Positions 8,539 to 18,395 of a DNA stretch of 64,000 nt are shown in pieces (positions within the stretch are counted from its first letter, which is position 1; every line of letters begins with the position of its first letter). Both the position numbers and the translations under genes were made by a program. The DNA lies in NCBI GenBank assembly GCA_001683985.1, contig MAEO01000208.1:1-64000 (forward strand). Reading direction: 5' to 3'. This stretch comes from Smithella sp. M82. Its GTDB lineage: Bacteria; Desulfobacterota; Syntrophia; Syntrophales; Smithellaceae. The notes under the pieces are model-generated. The model ran no database searches. It was given only the letters and a program-made list of their open reading frames with translations, and had not been told where the DNA came from.

Positions 8539-10965
8539 ATGTCATTCGAGATCAAGAAAGCTGCCGTTTTAGGCGCGGGAGTTATGGGGGCGGGTATCGC
8601 GGCCCATTTAACGAATGCCGGCATTGAGTGTTATCTGCTGGATATCATCCCTTTCGAACTTACCGAGGACGATAAGAAGAAAGGACTAACGGAAAAGAGC
8701 CCGGCCTGGCGCAACCGTTTCGCCGCCAATGGATTGGCCGGAGTAACCAAATCAAAGCCGGCCAGTTTCTATTCCAAGGCGAACGCGTCAATGATTACCA
8801 TAGGTAATTTCGAAGACGATTTGAATTTATTAGCCGATTGTGATTGGGTATGCGAAGCTGTTGTCGAAAATCTGAAAATCAAGCAGGAACTTTTTGCCAG
8901 GGTGGAGAAAGTTGTTAAACCAACTTGTATAATTTCTACCAATACTTCCGGCCTTCCCATTAAAGACATTTCCGCTAAATTCAGCGCTAATTTAAAGAAA
9001 CATTTTCTGGGCACCCATTTTTTCAATCCCCCCAGATACATGAAGTTAATGGAGATTATTCCCGGTGCGGATACGGATAAAACAGTAGTCGAGTATATGG
9101 CAAAATTCAGCGAGGAAGTCCTGGGTAAGGGCGTTGTTATATGCAAGGATGTTCCCAATTTTGTCGGCAACCGTGTCGGCGTCTATGATTTGTGTAATGC
9201 CGGCAGAATCATGATCGAAAAAGGCATGAGTATTGAAGAAGTTGATGCTATCGTCGGCAAGGCAGTCGGTCGTCCCGGTACAGCCATCTTCGGAACAATA
9301 GATCTGGTTGGCATTGATATCGGCACGCATGTTGCCCAGAATCTCTATGACGCTGTTCCCGACGATGAATGCCGCGATACCTTTGCCCCCACGGAATTTG
9401 CCAAAAAAATGATAGCCAATAAATGGCTGGGCAATAAAACCAAGGGTGGTTATTATAAAAAAGTAAAGGACGAAAACGGCAAGAACGTTAAATACGCCAT
9501 CAACTGGAAGACCGTGGAATATGCCGTGGCCCAGAAGCCGAAATTCGCGTCTATTTCCGAAGCTAAGAAGTGGGCCGATTCCGGTGTTGCCGTTAGTATG
9601 AAGATAGCTTTCAATGGAGACGATGCTGCGGGCGACTATCTACGTGAATATATGTGCAACAACTTCATCTATGCTGCCAACCGTATTCCTGAAATATGCG
9701 ATACCATCGTTGAGATAGATAATGCCATGAAGTGGGGTTACAACCATCAACTCGGCCCCTTTGAATCATGGGATGCAATCGGTGTTAAAGAAGCCGTTGA
9801 AGTAATGAAAAAGCTGGGCAAAAAAGTTCCCGCCAAGATCGAAGAAATGCTGGCAAAGGGCTGCGCTTCCTTCTACAGGAAAGAAAAAGACGGCAGCAAG
9901 TCCTACTATGATTTCAAGAAAAAGGGCTACGTAAAATTGAAAGAGAATCCGAAGATCATCATTCTGCCCGAACTCAAAGAAAGAAAGAAAGTTGTTAAAG
10001 AAAATGCCGCTGCCTCGCTCGTGGATATTGGAGACGGTGTTGCTTGTCTGGAATTCCATACCAAGATGAATTCTGTCAATGCCGACATGATTCAGATGAT
10101 TTCGGATAGCTGCGATATCGTCAACAAAGACTTTTGGGGAATGGTTGTGGCCAATCATGATCAGCGTATGTTTTCTGCCGGCGCCGATATTTTTGCTGTT
10201 ATCTGCGCCATTAGTGAAAAACAGTGGACTGAATTGGAAAAAATGGTTGCCGGATTACAGAATGCCAATATGAAGATGAAATATCTGCCCAAGCCTGTTG
10301 TGACGGCTCCGGCAGGCATGGCTCTGGGCGGCGGATGTGAAATGGCCATGCACGGCGACTATTGCCTGGCAAACGGCGAAACCTATATAGGGCTTGTTGA
10401 AGTCGGTGTCGGTGTTATTCCCGCCGGCGGCGGCTGCAAAGAACTGGCTTTGCGTATGACGGAAGGAATTCCCGCGGGAGTTGTGGAATCCGGTCTGAAC
10501 ATGCAGTATCACTACGGCAAAGCTTTCGAAAATATTGCTACGGCGAAAGTTGCGACCAGCGCTCAGGAAGCTCAGGAATTAGGTTTCATCCGCAAGGGCA
10601 GCATCATTAACATGAACCGCGACATGCAGATTTATGAAGCCAAACAGATTGTTCTGGGTATGTCCAAGTTCTACAAACCGCCGAAACCCGCTCTTATTCC
10701 GGTAATGGGAGAAAATCTGCGCGGTGTCGCGGCGGCGATAATTGCTAACATGAAAGCAGGCAGGTATGCTTCTGAATACGATGCTCATATCGCTATGAAG
10801 ATTGCTCATGTATTGGGCGGAGGAATTTGTCATGAAGGAACCTTTGTAACGGAGCAGGAGATTCTGGACCTGGAAAGAGAAGCTTTCATGAGCCTCTGCG
10901 GTGAACAGAAAACGCAGGATAGAATATCTGCCATGCTGTCAACCGGCAAGCCCCTGCGCAATTAA
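8539..10965 (+). CDS. fadB: 3-hydroxyacyl-CoA dehydrogenase / enoyl-CoA hydratase fusion
   Basis: This 808-residue bifunctional beta-oxidation enzyme hydrates enoyl-CoA and oxidises 3-hydroxyacyl-CoA with NAD+. The order is dehydrogenase first: Rossmann motif GAGVMGAGIAAHL at residues 11-23, catalytic-His segment GTHFFNPPRYMKLMEI, C-terminal 3HCDH domains to ~430. A crotonase domain follows at about 500-720, with FSAGADIF and GMALGGGCEMAMHGDYCLA forming the oxyanion hole and Glu-containing GLVEVGVGVIPAGGG. This order is the one seen in FadN/FadJ-like proteins of Gram-positives and deltaproteobacteria, the reverse of E. coli FadB. AAAGGAGG precedes the start. It forms an operon with the thiolase 86 bp downstream. 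Confidence 0.92.
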   Translation: MSFEIKKAAVLGAGVMGAGIAAHLTNAGIECYLLDIIPFELTEDDKKKGLTEKSPAWRNRFAANGLAGVTKSKPASFYSKANASMITIGNFEDDLNLLADCDWVCEAVVENLKIKQELFARVEKVVKPTCIISTNTSGLPIKDISAKFSANLKKHFLGTHFFNPPRYMKLMEIIPGADTDKTVVEYMAKFSEEVLGKGVVICKDVPNFVGNRVGVYDLCNAGRIMIEKGMSIEEVDAIVGKAVGRPGTAIFGTIDLVGIDIGTHVAQNLYDAVPDDECRDTFAPTEFAKKMIANKWLGNKTKGGYYKKVKDENGKNVKYAINWKTVEYAVAQKPKFASISEAKKWADSGVAVSMKIAFNGDDAAGDYLREYMCNNFIYAANRIPEICDTIVEIDNAMKWGYNHQLGPFESWDAIGVKEAVEVMKKLGKKVPAKIEEMLAKGCASFYRKEKDGSKSYYDFKKKGYVKLKENPKIIILPELKERKKVVKENAAASLVDIGDGVACLEFHTKMNSVNADMIQMISDSCDIVNKDFWGMVVANHDQRMFSAGADIFAVICAISEKQWTELEKMVAGLQNANMKMKYLPKPVVTAPAGMALGGGCEMAMHGDYCLANGETYIGLVEVGVGVIPAGGGCKELALRMTEGIPAGVVESGLNMQYHYGKAFENIATAKVATSAQEAQELGFIRKGSIINMNRDMQIYEAKQIVLGMSKFYKPPKPALIPVMGENLRGVAAAIIANMKAGRYASEYDAHIAMKIAHVLGGGICHEGTFVTEQEILDLEREAFMSLCGEQKTQDRISAMLSTGKPLRN

Positions 10966-10977
10966 AAAATAACATGT

Positions 10978-11012
10978 CCGGTGGCTAATTGAATTAAGTT
11001 ATCAGCCGCCGG
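10978..11012 (+). other. Stem-loop between fadB and fadA
   Basis: CCGGTGGCT (10978-10986) pairs with AGCCGCCGG (11004-11012) with one G-T pair, enclosing a 17-base AT-rich loop. It is followed only by CTTTAAC, so it is more likely a partial attenuator or mRNA-stability element than a full terminator. Confidence 0.45.
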
Positions 11013-11051
11013 CTTTAACATATAACAAAATCCTGTAAGGAGGAAAATAAT

Positions 11052-12245
11052 ATGAGTGAAGCTGTCATTGTCGCATCCGTAAGGAGCGCCGGCGCAAGAT
11101 ATAGAAGAGGCGGTCTGTCCGAAACGAGGGCAGATGTTTTTGCTGTCCAGGTTATTAAAGGTTTGCTGGCGAAAGTTCCCCGGCTTGATCCTAACGATAT
11201 AGATGATTTGATTGTCGGCTGTGCATTCCCTGAGGCTGAATGCGGAATGAACCTGGGTAGAGTGCTGGCTGTCGGAGCCGGATTACCGGAACCGGTATCC
11301 GGCATGACTGTCAACCGTTTTTGTTCGTCCGGTGTTCAATCCATTGCTGATGCCACTGCTAAGATTCGCGCGGGCTGGTCGGAAGTTATTATTGCCGGTG
11401 GTGTCGAATCTATGACTCACATACCGATGGGCGGCGGTATTTTCCGTCCTGATCCCGATTGGAATTTCGCTGCAATGCCCAATGTTTATATTAACATGGG
11501 CAACACAGCGGAAAACGTTGCTGCAAATCATGGAGTTTCCCGTGAAGACATGGATAAATTCGGTATGGAAAGTAATCGCCGGGCTTACGAGGCCATTAAG
11601 GCCGGTAAATTCAAGGAAGAAATCATTCCTGTTACGGCTTATAAATACAAGAAGGATAAAAATGGAAAGCGCATTCGCACCGAATTTATATTTGATACCG
11701 ATGATGGAGTAAGATGGCCGGTTAATCTTCAGGATATGGGGAAACTGAAATCACCCTTCAAGCAGGGTGGAAACGTTACCGCCGCCAACTCTTCGCAAAT
11801 GACCGATGGCGCTGCCTTTTCGCTTGTTATGTCAGCAGAAAAAGCCAAAGCCCTTGGCGTGAAACCCATAGCCAAACTGACGCACTATGCTGTGGCAGGC
11901 TGCAAACCGGAAGAAATGGGCGTTGGTCCAAGATATGCCATTCCCAAGGCGCTGAAACTTGCCGGTTTGACGACAAAAGATATAGAATTGTTCGAAATAA
12001 ACGAAGCCTTTGCATCTCAGGCGCTTTATTGTATCAGAGAACTTGGCCTGGAAGACAGGCTCAATGCCGGTGATATTAATCCCAATGGCGGCGCTATTGC
12101 ATTAGGTCATCCATTGGGTTGCACGGGCGCCAAACTGACTGCTCAGCTGCTTCATGAGATGAAACGTCGCGGCAACAAACGCGGTATCGTTGCCATGTGT
12201 ATCGGCGGTGGTATGGGAGCTGCTGCAATATTTGAAATGCTGTAA
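11052..12245 (+). CDS. fadA: Acetyl-CoA acyltransferase (thiolase)
   Basis: A 397-residue thiolase that cleaves 3-ketoacyl-CoA with CoA in the last step of beta-oxidation; in syntrophs the reverse reaction may also run. The nucleophilic Cys91 sits in [10 protein letters not shown], the His motif is [18 protein letters not shown], and the second active Cys is in [12 protein letters not shown] near the C-terminus. NEAFASQ is also intact. The length is normal for the family. A strong AAGGAGG site precedes the ATG. It is co-oriented with the upstream fusion enzyme, so the two probably work as a loose FadB2A2-like pair, and a strong hairpin ends the unit at 12281-12322. Confidence 0.93.
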   Translation: MSEAVIVASVRSAGARYRRGGLSETRADVFAVQVIKGLLAKVPRLDPNDIDDLIVGCAFPEAECGMNLGRVLAVGAGLPEPVSGMTVNRFCSSGVQSIADATAKIRAGWSEVIIAGGVESMTHIPMGGGIFRPDPDWNFAAMPNVYINMGNTAENVAANHGVSREDMDKFGMESNRRAYEAIKAGKFKEEIIPVTAYKYKKDKNGKRIRTEFIFDTDDGVRWPVNLQDMGKLKSPFKQGGNVTAANSSQMTDGAAFSLVMSAEKAKALGVKPIAKLTHYAVAGCKPEEMGVGPRYAIPKALKLAGLTTKDIELFEINEAFASQALYCIRELGLEDRLNAGDINPNGGAIALGHPLGCTGAKLTAQLLHEMKRRGNKRGIVAMCIGGGMGAAAIFEML

Positions 12246-12280
12246 ATTGCCCCTTCCAGCTTCCAGCTGTAACTCTATAC

Positions 12281-12322
12281 AACCCCTCCGCTGTCCTCCT
12301 CCTGGAGGATGGCGGAGGGGTT
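12281..12322 (+). terminator. Terminator after fadBA
   Basis: AACCCCTCCGC (12281-12291) pairs exactly with GCGGAGGGGTT (12312-12322), and CCTCC/GGAGG extends the stem inside. A T-rich stretch (TAATTTTTAT) follows about ten bases later. Confidence 0.7.
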
Positions 12323-12478
12323 GGCCTCAATAATTTTTATAAAAAATATGATCAATTTATTTGCCGGTTACATAATATTATTTGGATTTGATCAAAAATT
12401 GTTGAATATATAAGCCCCCCATGCTAAAACTTTTTTCCTTGAAATAGGAAATACTTTAAGTTATAGCAAACTTCGCTT

Positions 12479-12553
12479 GGGCGGTTAGCTCAGCGGGAGA
12501 GCGCTACCTTCACACGGTAGAAGTCACTGGTTCAAATCCAGTACCGCCTACCA
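12479..12553 (+). tRNA. tRNA-Val (anticodon CAC)
   Basis: A complete cloverleaf of 75 bases with CCA encoded. The acceptor stem is GGGCGGT/ACCGCCT, with a G-T first pair. The D arm is GCTC...GAGC, and the anticodon stem CTACC/GGTAG has loop TTCACAC, giving anticodon CAC for GUG codons. The T arm is ACTGG-TTCAAAT-CCAGT. The discriminator base is A. It stands alone between the fad operon and the SDR gene. Confidence 0.96.
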
Positions 12554-12640
12554 TTTATTTTAAGGGGTTATGGTTTGCGCTGTAACCTCTTTGAAGTTTG
12601 TAGTATGAAGTAAAATACAGTGAACATAAATAAGGAGTTC

Positions 12641-13429
12641 ATGATGAATGTAAAAGATTTGTTTGATTTAAAAGGCAAGGTGGCCATCGTTACAGGCGGC
12701 GGCAGAGGTATCGGCAAGTTTATGGCTACAGGATTGGCCGAAGCGGGATCGAGTGTAGTAATTGCGTCGCGCAAGTTAGAGAACTGCGAAAAAGAGGCAA
12801 ATGAATTGGAAAAACGGGGAGTCAAATCCCTTGCTGTCAAATGTGATATGGCCCAAAAGGAAGATATTGAAAATCTGGTTAAAACTACAATGGATAAATT
12901 CGGTACTATTGATATCCTGGTCAATAATGCCGGACTAACCTGGGGCGCTCCGACACTGGATTATCCGCTGGACAAATGGGAAAAAATCTTTGATGTCAAT
13001 GTCAAAGGTGTGTGGGTTATATCCCAGATGGCGGCCCGTATCATGAAAGAAAAAGGCGGGGGAAAGATGATAAATATTTCATCCATCTATGGCTCGCGAG
13101 GTTCCAATGAAGAAGAGCATCCTGCCATTGCCTATAATCCTTCCAAATTTGCCGTAGAAGGTTTGACGAAAACGCTGGCTTTAAAACTTGCCCGTTACAA
13201 AATCTATGTCAATTGTGTAGCTCCGGGATTCTTTAAAACCGATATGATGTCCTATATATTCAAGCCGGAGAATAAGCAAATTCTTGACCTTACCATAGCT
13301 GCCATTCCACTAAAAATGTATGGCGATGAGGATGAGATTAAAGGTCTAACGGTCTTTTTGGCATCCAAGGCTTCTGATTACATTACCGGCGGTATATTCC
13401 CGGTAGACGGCGGATTATCCGCACAGTGA
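12641..13429 (+). CDS. SDR-family oxidoreductase
   Basis: A ~262-residue classical short-chain dehydrogenase. The NAD(P) motif TGGGRGIGKF lies near residues 18-27, NNAG follows at about 95, and the catalytic Ser/Tyr/Lys occur in ISSIYGS and YNPSK. It ends with ITGGIFPVDGG, the usual C-terminal signature. The R/K residues after beta-2 (ASRKLE) favour NADP(H). Substrate cannot be told; gluconate 5-dehydrogenase-like and 3-oxoacyl-reductase-like members look alike. Two ATGs stand at 12641 and 12644; AAGGAG at 12632-12637 fits the second slightly better. An upstream GTG at 12620 would overlap the ribosome-binding site and is rejected. Confidence 0.88.
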   Translation: MMNVKDLFDLKGKVAIVTGGGRGIGKFMATGLAEAGSSVVIASRKLENCEKEANELEKRGVKSLAVKCDMAQKEDIENLVKTTMDKFGTIDILVNNAGLTWGAPTLDYPLDKWEKIFDVNVKGVWVISQMAARIMKEKGGGKMINISSIYGSRGSNEEEHPAIAYNPSKFAVEGLTKTLALKLARYKIYVNCVAPGFFKTDMMSYIFKPENKQILDLTIAAIPLKMYGDEDEIKGLTVFLASKASDYITGGIFPVDGGLSAQ

Positions 13430-13435
13430 AAAGGA

Positions 13436-13552
13436 ATGATTGCCTCAGATAGGCTCAAAGATGCCCTGGCGCATCCGGAAAACTACCGCAACCTTCTTGT
13501 CCGGATATCACATATATCAGTTAAAATAACTTTCTGCTTTCCGGAAGTTTGA
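13436..13552 (+). pseudogene. Possible glycyl-radical-enzyme C-terminal remnant
   Basis: A 38-codon frame directly after the SDR gene reads LKDALAHPENYRNLLVRIS in its first half. This resembles the C-terminus of pyruvate-formate-lyase-type enzymes (DAxxHPExYxNLxVRVSGY). The radical Gly-Tyr and everything after it are replaced by unrelated sequence (HISVKITF), so it cannot be functional. The match is short and the identification tentative. The remaining bases to 13613 show nothing else. Confidence 0.35.
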
Positions 13553-13613
13553 TCCGCCAACTTTTTTCTCTGCGGCAATCTTCCTGTAAAAAACTCTAAT
13601 TCCCATATAATCT

Positions 13614-14753
13614 CTATTTTGTTTTTGCCGCCATTTCTTCCTGAATTTTAAGAAATTCTTTGACAGTTCTGTCAATCACCTCTGCCACTGTCGGAATATC
13701 ATGAATGATGCCCTGGACCTGTCCTGAGAGGTAAAATCCTTTATCCAGGTCGCCGGTCTCTGTAGCTTTTTGAATATCAACGTAAGCCTGAGCCATGTGC
13801 ATGAGATTCATTGCCGTTCGGGGAACTTTAAGGATTTTATCCATTAAAGATTTCTTTTCTTTCGGTTTTGATGAGGCATTGGACTTTGCCGGCGCTTCTT
13901 TGGGCTTCTCGGATTTTTCACCTTTGGGGCCGGAAGAAGCTGTCGTTGCCAGTTTCATCCAGGGAATATCCAGCGCCTCGGCAATTGCAAATGATGCCTT
14001 GAATCCTTTGCGAAGATTACGGCCCTGTTTGTATGCTCTTTCAGCAGAAGGAGTTTTTAAAACTCTGCAATATAGCGCATCGAATCTGTTGGAATATATT
14101 GTATCTTCTATGCCGCTTTCCAATTGTTTTTTCTTGCAGAAGTCATGAACCGGACTTTCCTTTGTGATGGAAAGTCTTGTTCCCATTCCAATACCTTCGG
14201 CGCCCAGGGCAAAAGCAGCAGCCATTCCCCGCCCATCGGCGATTCCACCTATTGCGACCGCCGGTATTTTAACCGCATCCACTACAGCAGGAACCAGAAC
14301 CATTGTCGGGATTTGACTGCCGTGAGCCGCAGCTTCATAACCGGTTACCTGCAGGGCATCCGCTCCTGAATTTTGAGCAGCCAAAGCATGCTGAACTGTC
14401 GTTACCGTGGTTATTACTTTGCCGTTATATGCGTGAACTTTCTTGATCAAATCTTCACCTTTGCCGAGAGATATATTAAGAACGGGGACTTTTTCTTCAA
14501 TGGCTGCCATAGCGTTTTCGTGCGATCTTGGCATCAAAAGAGTAATGCCTGCTCCGAAAGGTTTGTTGGTAAGCTGTCTTATTCGTTTGATTGATTCTTT
14601 TGTTTTGGCCGGACTTAAAGGACCGGTGGCAAGATAACCGATGCCTCCGGCGTTACAGACAGCGGCGACAAGTTCCGGTACGCTGATCCAGCTCATGCCG
14701 GGAAGAATGATAGGATATTCAATTCCGAACAATTCCGTAATTTTTGTTTTCAT
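13614..14753 (-). CDS. NAD(P)H-dependent flavin oxidoreductase / nitronate monooxygenase family
   Basis: A 379-residue TIM-barrel FMN protein of the 2-nitropropane dioxygenase/FabK-like group. The start TELFGIEYPIILPGMSWIS gives the first FMN contact. VTTVQHALAAQNSGADALQVTGYEAAAHGS and IAVGGIADGRG-type segments (here VAIGGIADGRGMAAAFALGAEGIGMGTR) form the phosphate-binding loops. The C-terminal ~120 residues include a Lys/Pro-rich linker (KGEKSEKPKEAPAKSNASSKPKEKK) before a helical tail, which makes it longer than the usual ~330. In this fatty-acid context an enoyl reductase-like or CoA-linked role is possible, but the substrate is unknown. A good GGAG site lies before the start. Confidence 0.85.
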   Translation of the reverse strand: MKTKITELFGIEYPIILPGMSWISVPELVAAVCNAGGIGYLATGPLSPAKTKESIKRIRQLTNKPFGAGITLLMPRSHENAMAAIEEKVPVLNISLGKGEDLIKKVHAYNGKVITTVTTVQHALAAQNSGADALQVTGYEAAAHGSQIPTMVLVPAVVDAVKIPAVAIGGIADGRGMAAAFALGAEGIGMGTRLSITKESPVHDFCKKKQLESGIEDTIYSNRFDALYCRVLKTPSAERAYKQGRNLRKGFKASFAIAEALDIPWMKLATTASSGPKGEKSEKPKEAPAKSNASSKPKEKKSLMDKILKVPRTAMNLMHMAQAYVDIQKATETGDLDKGFYLSGQVQGIIHDIPTVAEVIDRTVKEFLKIQEEMAAKTK

Positions 14754-14837
14754 AAAATCGCTCCTTTTTTATTCCAGAGAGTATTTTTAATCTAAAAACT
14801 GATTATACAAATTTGACTGTTAGTTCCATAAATCCAG

Positions 14838-17800
14838 CTATTCTATCCGCGTGTCCCTCCAGAAAAGAATATTTGTCCGATTTATCAGGCTTTGAGAAGT
14901 TATATTGGCGCGTTGAGTCTGACCATCTATGCCTCCTCCTCCGCTGGTTGTTACATACAGATCAGGAGTTGGGTTAGATCCCGGTTTCATGGAAACAACC
15001 GGGGCGGATGGAATGCCTGTTCCTATAGTCATGGCGCGCGGGAGCGTTTCTGAAGGCTCAGCTCCCACAATATTGAGAGCTCCTGCGCCGGTCGTATAGT
15101 TTATTCCATATAATTTGGCTGTTCCGCCCTGTGCACAGGGATCGTTTCCCGCTGGTGGCGTATAAGTGGTAAAATAAACTACACCTCCAAAAACTGTCGG
15201 TTCGGCAAGCATTTTTTCGCCTTGTCCCGTAAGGTTGATGTAATAACCATAAGCAGATCCTGAATATGTTGATTCTTCGGAGGTTATATTCTCTATGTCA
15301 CTGATGGTTCTGGTACTGGTGAAATCCGTGTCCTTCAGGGCGAAAAATTTTTCCTGAGCATTCGGGCTGGTAGGATCAAGTTTGTCCCCGGTTCCCCAAT
15401 AAACCCAGATGTTGCCGATGTCATCTTTGGCCACGGAGGCAGAAGTGAAGACCGGACGAATACCCGATGAACTGTTTGATTCGAAGAGACGTCCGCCGGT
15501 CCAGTTGGATGTGCCGCAGGATGTGCCGTCCGTTGCCCTGCAAAATTTGAAACGCCACATATTGCTGCCGATGTCGCCTAAATAGGCCGTGTCGATAAAT
15601 CCATCGTTGTCAATATCAACAATCGCCGGAGTTGCCGGCATGGGGTTATCGAGGGAAGAATTATTCGCCCTGGTAAAGCTCCACAGTAAATTTCCATTGA
15701 CGAGATCAAAAACAAATATTCCCTTGCCGCTGTCTGCCGCGCCGGGAGATGAATATCCTCCGCCGATAAAAGCCACCCATTTTTCGTTACCGTTAACCAA
15801 AAGTCGGCCGATCATCGGTGAGCTCCATGGTGCGCCCATATATGCCTGAGAAGAGGATAAACCCAGGCGCAGCCACTTGCCGGTTGAACCTGTCGGTCCG
15901 CATAAGACAGGATTCAAAGGGCTTGTTATATTAAGGCAATGATAACCGCAATAGTATTGATAAGTAGTTGTATATGTCTGGTTAAATCCAGAATCGCAAG
16001 ACGGAGAAGAACTCCACAGATTCGTTCCGGCGCCCTGTCCTTCTCCGAACAGCAGGATTGTTTGCCAGTCGGAAGCGCTTTTTGCCGTTCCGCTGCCCGC
16101 TGTTTCAGGCACCCAGACATCGGCAACACTTACCGGGCCGTCAACGTAACTTTGATGCGTCAAATTTGTCGGATGAGTGTTGTGCGCAATCATTTTCAGG
16201 CGTGACAAAAGGTTGGGCGGAATAAAACTCCACGCCTCCGTTCCATCGCTGGTTCTGAAAGCGTGCAACTGCCCGTCATTGGCGCCGACCAAAACAACTC
16301 TTCCCGAGTAGGGACTGGAAGCGCGAACGTGGGTTGATCTGTGCGTGGCAAAGGCATGATTTGCATCCCGGATATCTTCAAAGTAAGGAGAAGGTGTGCC
16401 TACTGTAATTGGTTTGGAACGGAAAATATCACCCAGTTTCCAGTTTTCTATGTTATAAGCGCTTTCACCGCGGAAGAAACCGACCACCTCACTGCGACGA
16501 TTATCCGTCGTAACGGCCAGATCAGTATTGGTCAGGTTCGCTGTTGTAAAGTCGATAATTGTTCCCGTTTCACTGACAGTTTTATATGTTTTCATATTGC
16601 GGACGGAGGCGCTTGTATTCATTAAAACCGTTCCCGCGTCCCACAATTCGCTGCCCCTGCTTCCATCTTCATTAATTGTGTATTTTCTTAAATGACCATA
16701 CCAGAAGGGATCATTGGAAATCGGTTGAATAGCGCCTTCATAGATAAAGTTTTCATCCACAGTTCTGTTTAACTGAACGGAGGCTTGCGAAAAAGAGTAA
16801 TTGGCTTCGCGAATAATGTTAAAAGCTGTTTTAAGTTGAGCGGCAATTTGATCACTGTCGGTGGCGATAAAAGCGTATCCGGAAAGAGGAAGGTTGCCCG
16901 GATCATTGGATGTGGCAAAGCAGTTTGTACTGCTGCCGTCACAGGCGCCGGTAGTTTCCGATGTTCCGCAGGATGTTACCGCAGCAGGATTGTAGGCGGA
17001 TGTATTGCCTGAGTTTGCAACCAGGGGATTATCCGTTCCGCCGAAATAGGCCATCCAGTGTAGAGTGTTTTCCAGATAATCAGGCATTGATTTGCCAAAA
17101 CCGATGACAAAAAGTCTGTATCCGGCATCAGCCAGCGCTTTGGCTTTGGCAACCGCTTCGCGGCGTCTTTTATACATATCGGCTTGTGTTTCCGTGCCGT
17201 CGCCGCTGCAGGCATAAGTATCCGCTCCGTCTGTGATTATGATGGCGAACTTCTGACGGCAGGCTCCGGCCAGGCCGTCTGCAGTTTTGTGGGCATCGAG
17301 ATAGAGTTTTGCTTCGTTGAGCGAAGCGGCAAGCGGCGTGCCGCCATTGGCGCATTCGCTGTTTATGCAACGTGTTGATGTTGAACAATAGGAGGCGCAG
17401 GTACTGCTGATAGTACAACCGGTTGCTTTTGTGGTATTACAAAATATGGTAGAATACGACTGTCCGATGGCTTTGGTGAGCTTGTTGTATCCGGATAAAT
17501 AATCCCCGCCTGTGTCGTTGCCATTATAAAATCTCATATAGCCGATTCTGACACCCAGACTGGTCTCGTCGGCAGCGTTGACTCTATTGTCGCCGTTGTC
17601 GTCCAGAATGCCGAATATAGCCCGTTTGGCAATAGCCAGACGGCTGCAATTGGTCGTATGCCCGGCGCCGGAAGAAGAGTAAAAGGGCGCGGTACAGGAA
17701 GAATTTCCCCATATATAGGTTTCTCCTTCAGGATTCCAATCCATACTGCCGCTTAAGTCTAAGATTAAAAGTGCGTCGGGAGCAAGCGAACTGCTAAAAA

Positions 17801-17897
17801 GGGCGGCTTCATCAGTCTCGTCCTCAGCGCGGGCCACGCCACATGTAAAACAAAGGCCTATGATAAACGCCGCAATAATTAATTTTTTTGCTGACAT
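14838..17897 (-). CDS. pilY1: PilY1-like type IV pilus assembly/tip protein
   Basis: 1019 residues. A signal peptide (about 1-24, ending GVARA) shows export. The N-terminal part is a von Willebrand A-like domain with the MIDAS motif DLSGSMD near residue 46, and an EF-hand-like loop (DDNGDNRVNAAD) near 110. The C-terminal half is the PilC/PilY1 beta-propeller with WAFIGGGY, LLWSF and a calcium loop DIDNDGFID near residue 760 followed by YLGDIGSNMWRFK. PilY1 proteins sit at the pilus tip or outer membrane, promote extension and adhesion, and can sense surfaces. It is the last gene of the riboswitch-led minor-pilin operon, 12 bp after pilX, the standard place for it. Confidence 0.9.
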   Translation of the reverse strand: MSAKKLIIAAFIIGLCFTCGVARAEDETDEAALFSSSLAPDALLILDLSGSMDWNPEGETYIWGNSSCTAPFYSSSGAGHTTNCSRLAIAKRAIFGILDDNGDNRVNAADETSLGVRIGYMRFYNGNDTGGDYLSGYNKLTKAIGQSYSTIFCNTTKATGCTISSTCASYCSTSTRCINSECANGGTPLAASLNEAKLYLDAHKTADGLAGACRQKFAIIITDGADTYACSGDGTETQADMYKRRREAVAKAKALADAGYRLFVIGFGKSMPDYLENTLHWMAYFGGTDNPLVANSGNTSAYNPAAVTSCGTSETTGACDGSSTNCFATSNDPGNLPLSGYAFIATDSDQIAAQLKTAFNIIREANYSFSQASVQLNRTVDENFIYEGAIQPISNDPFWYGHLRKYTINEDGSRGSELWDAGTVLMNTSASVRNMKTYKTVSETGTIIDFTTANLTNTDLAVTTDNRRSEVVGFFRGESAYNIENWKLGDIFRSKPITVGTPSPYFEDIRDANHAFATHRSTHVRASSPYSGRVVLVGANDGQLHAFRTSDGTEAWSFIPPNLLSRLKMIAHNTHPTNLTHQSYVDGPVSVADVWVPETAGSGTAKSASDWQTILLFGEGQGAGTNLWSSSPSCDSGFNQTYTTTYQYYCGYHCLNITSPLNPVLCGPTGSTGKWLRLGLSSSQAYMGAPWSSPMIGRLLVNGNEKWVAFIGGGYSSPGAADSGKGIFVFDLVNGNLLWSFTRANNSSLDNPMPATPAIVDIDNDGFIDTAYLGDIGSNMWRFKFCRATDGTSCGTSNWTGGRLFESNSSSGIRPVFTSASVAKDDIGNIWVYWGTGDKLDPTSPNAQEKFFALKDTDFTSTRTISDIENITSEESTYSGSAYGYYINLTGQGEKMLAEPTVFGGVVYFTTYTPPAGNDPCAQGGTAKLYGINYTTGAGALNIVGAEPSETLPRAMTIGTGIPSAPVVSMKPGSNPTPDLYVTTSGGGGIDGQTQRANITSQSLINRTNILFWRDTRIE

Positions 17898-17909
17898 AAA
17901 ACATCCCTC

Positions 17910-18395
17910 CTATCTGAACATAGTGGTAATTTCGACAGGACCGTAGCCCATCCCCACATCTATCTGTACCTGGCTTCCATAATTAGTATTTTCGCCGGTT
18001 ACTCTGACGTTGAAAATCATTTGTCCCCATTGCTGTCCACCCCCGATAGCGTAGCCTTTTAATGGCAGCATGTCGGCGCCGGAAGTCGGACGGGTCGCGT
18101 TACTGATTGAATAGATTGAAGCCGGATCGGAGGAATCAACGACTTGCCCGGTTACCCCGGATGTGCTATCCGGTGTAAAGCTTTGAGAGAGCATATTAAT
18201 GCCTGCTTCAGCCGCAATCAGCGCCTTTTTTTCCCCCACAATTCGGGTGGTGATTTGCAAATCGCTTGTAGGTACGGAAATGGCCAGAAACCCCAATGCC
18301 ATGAGAATCAAAATAGCAAAGAGAGCTATAACAAGAGAAAATCCATTCTGATTTTTCGTATTTAGTATGTCTTTTATTTCACTTAATGATAACAT
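17910..18395 (-). CDS. pilX: PilX-like minor pilin
   Basis: A 161-residue prepilin-like protein. The leader is unusually long (about 18 residues) and ends in NG before FSLVIALFAILILMALGFLA. As in other PilX proteins, the Glu5 of ordinary pilins is replaced (Ile here). The remainder is a small exported domain with no recognisable motif. PilX belongs to the minor-pilin tip complex that primes pilus assembly together with PilV, PilW, FimU/T and PilY1. It overlaps pilW by 17 bp and precedes pilY1 by 12 bp, which indicates translational coupling. The start is supported by that overlap more than by a ribosome-binding site. Confidence 0.85.
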   Translation of the reverse strand: MLSLSEIKDILNTKNQNGFSLVIALFAILILMALGFLAISVPTSDLQITTRIVGEKKALIAAEAGINMLSQSFTPDSTSGVTGQVVDSSDPASIYSISNATRPTSGADMLPLKGYAIGGGQQWGQMIFNVRVTGENTNYGSQVQIDVGMGYGPVEITTMFR

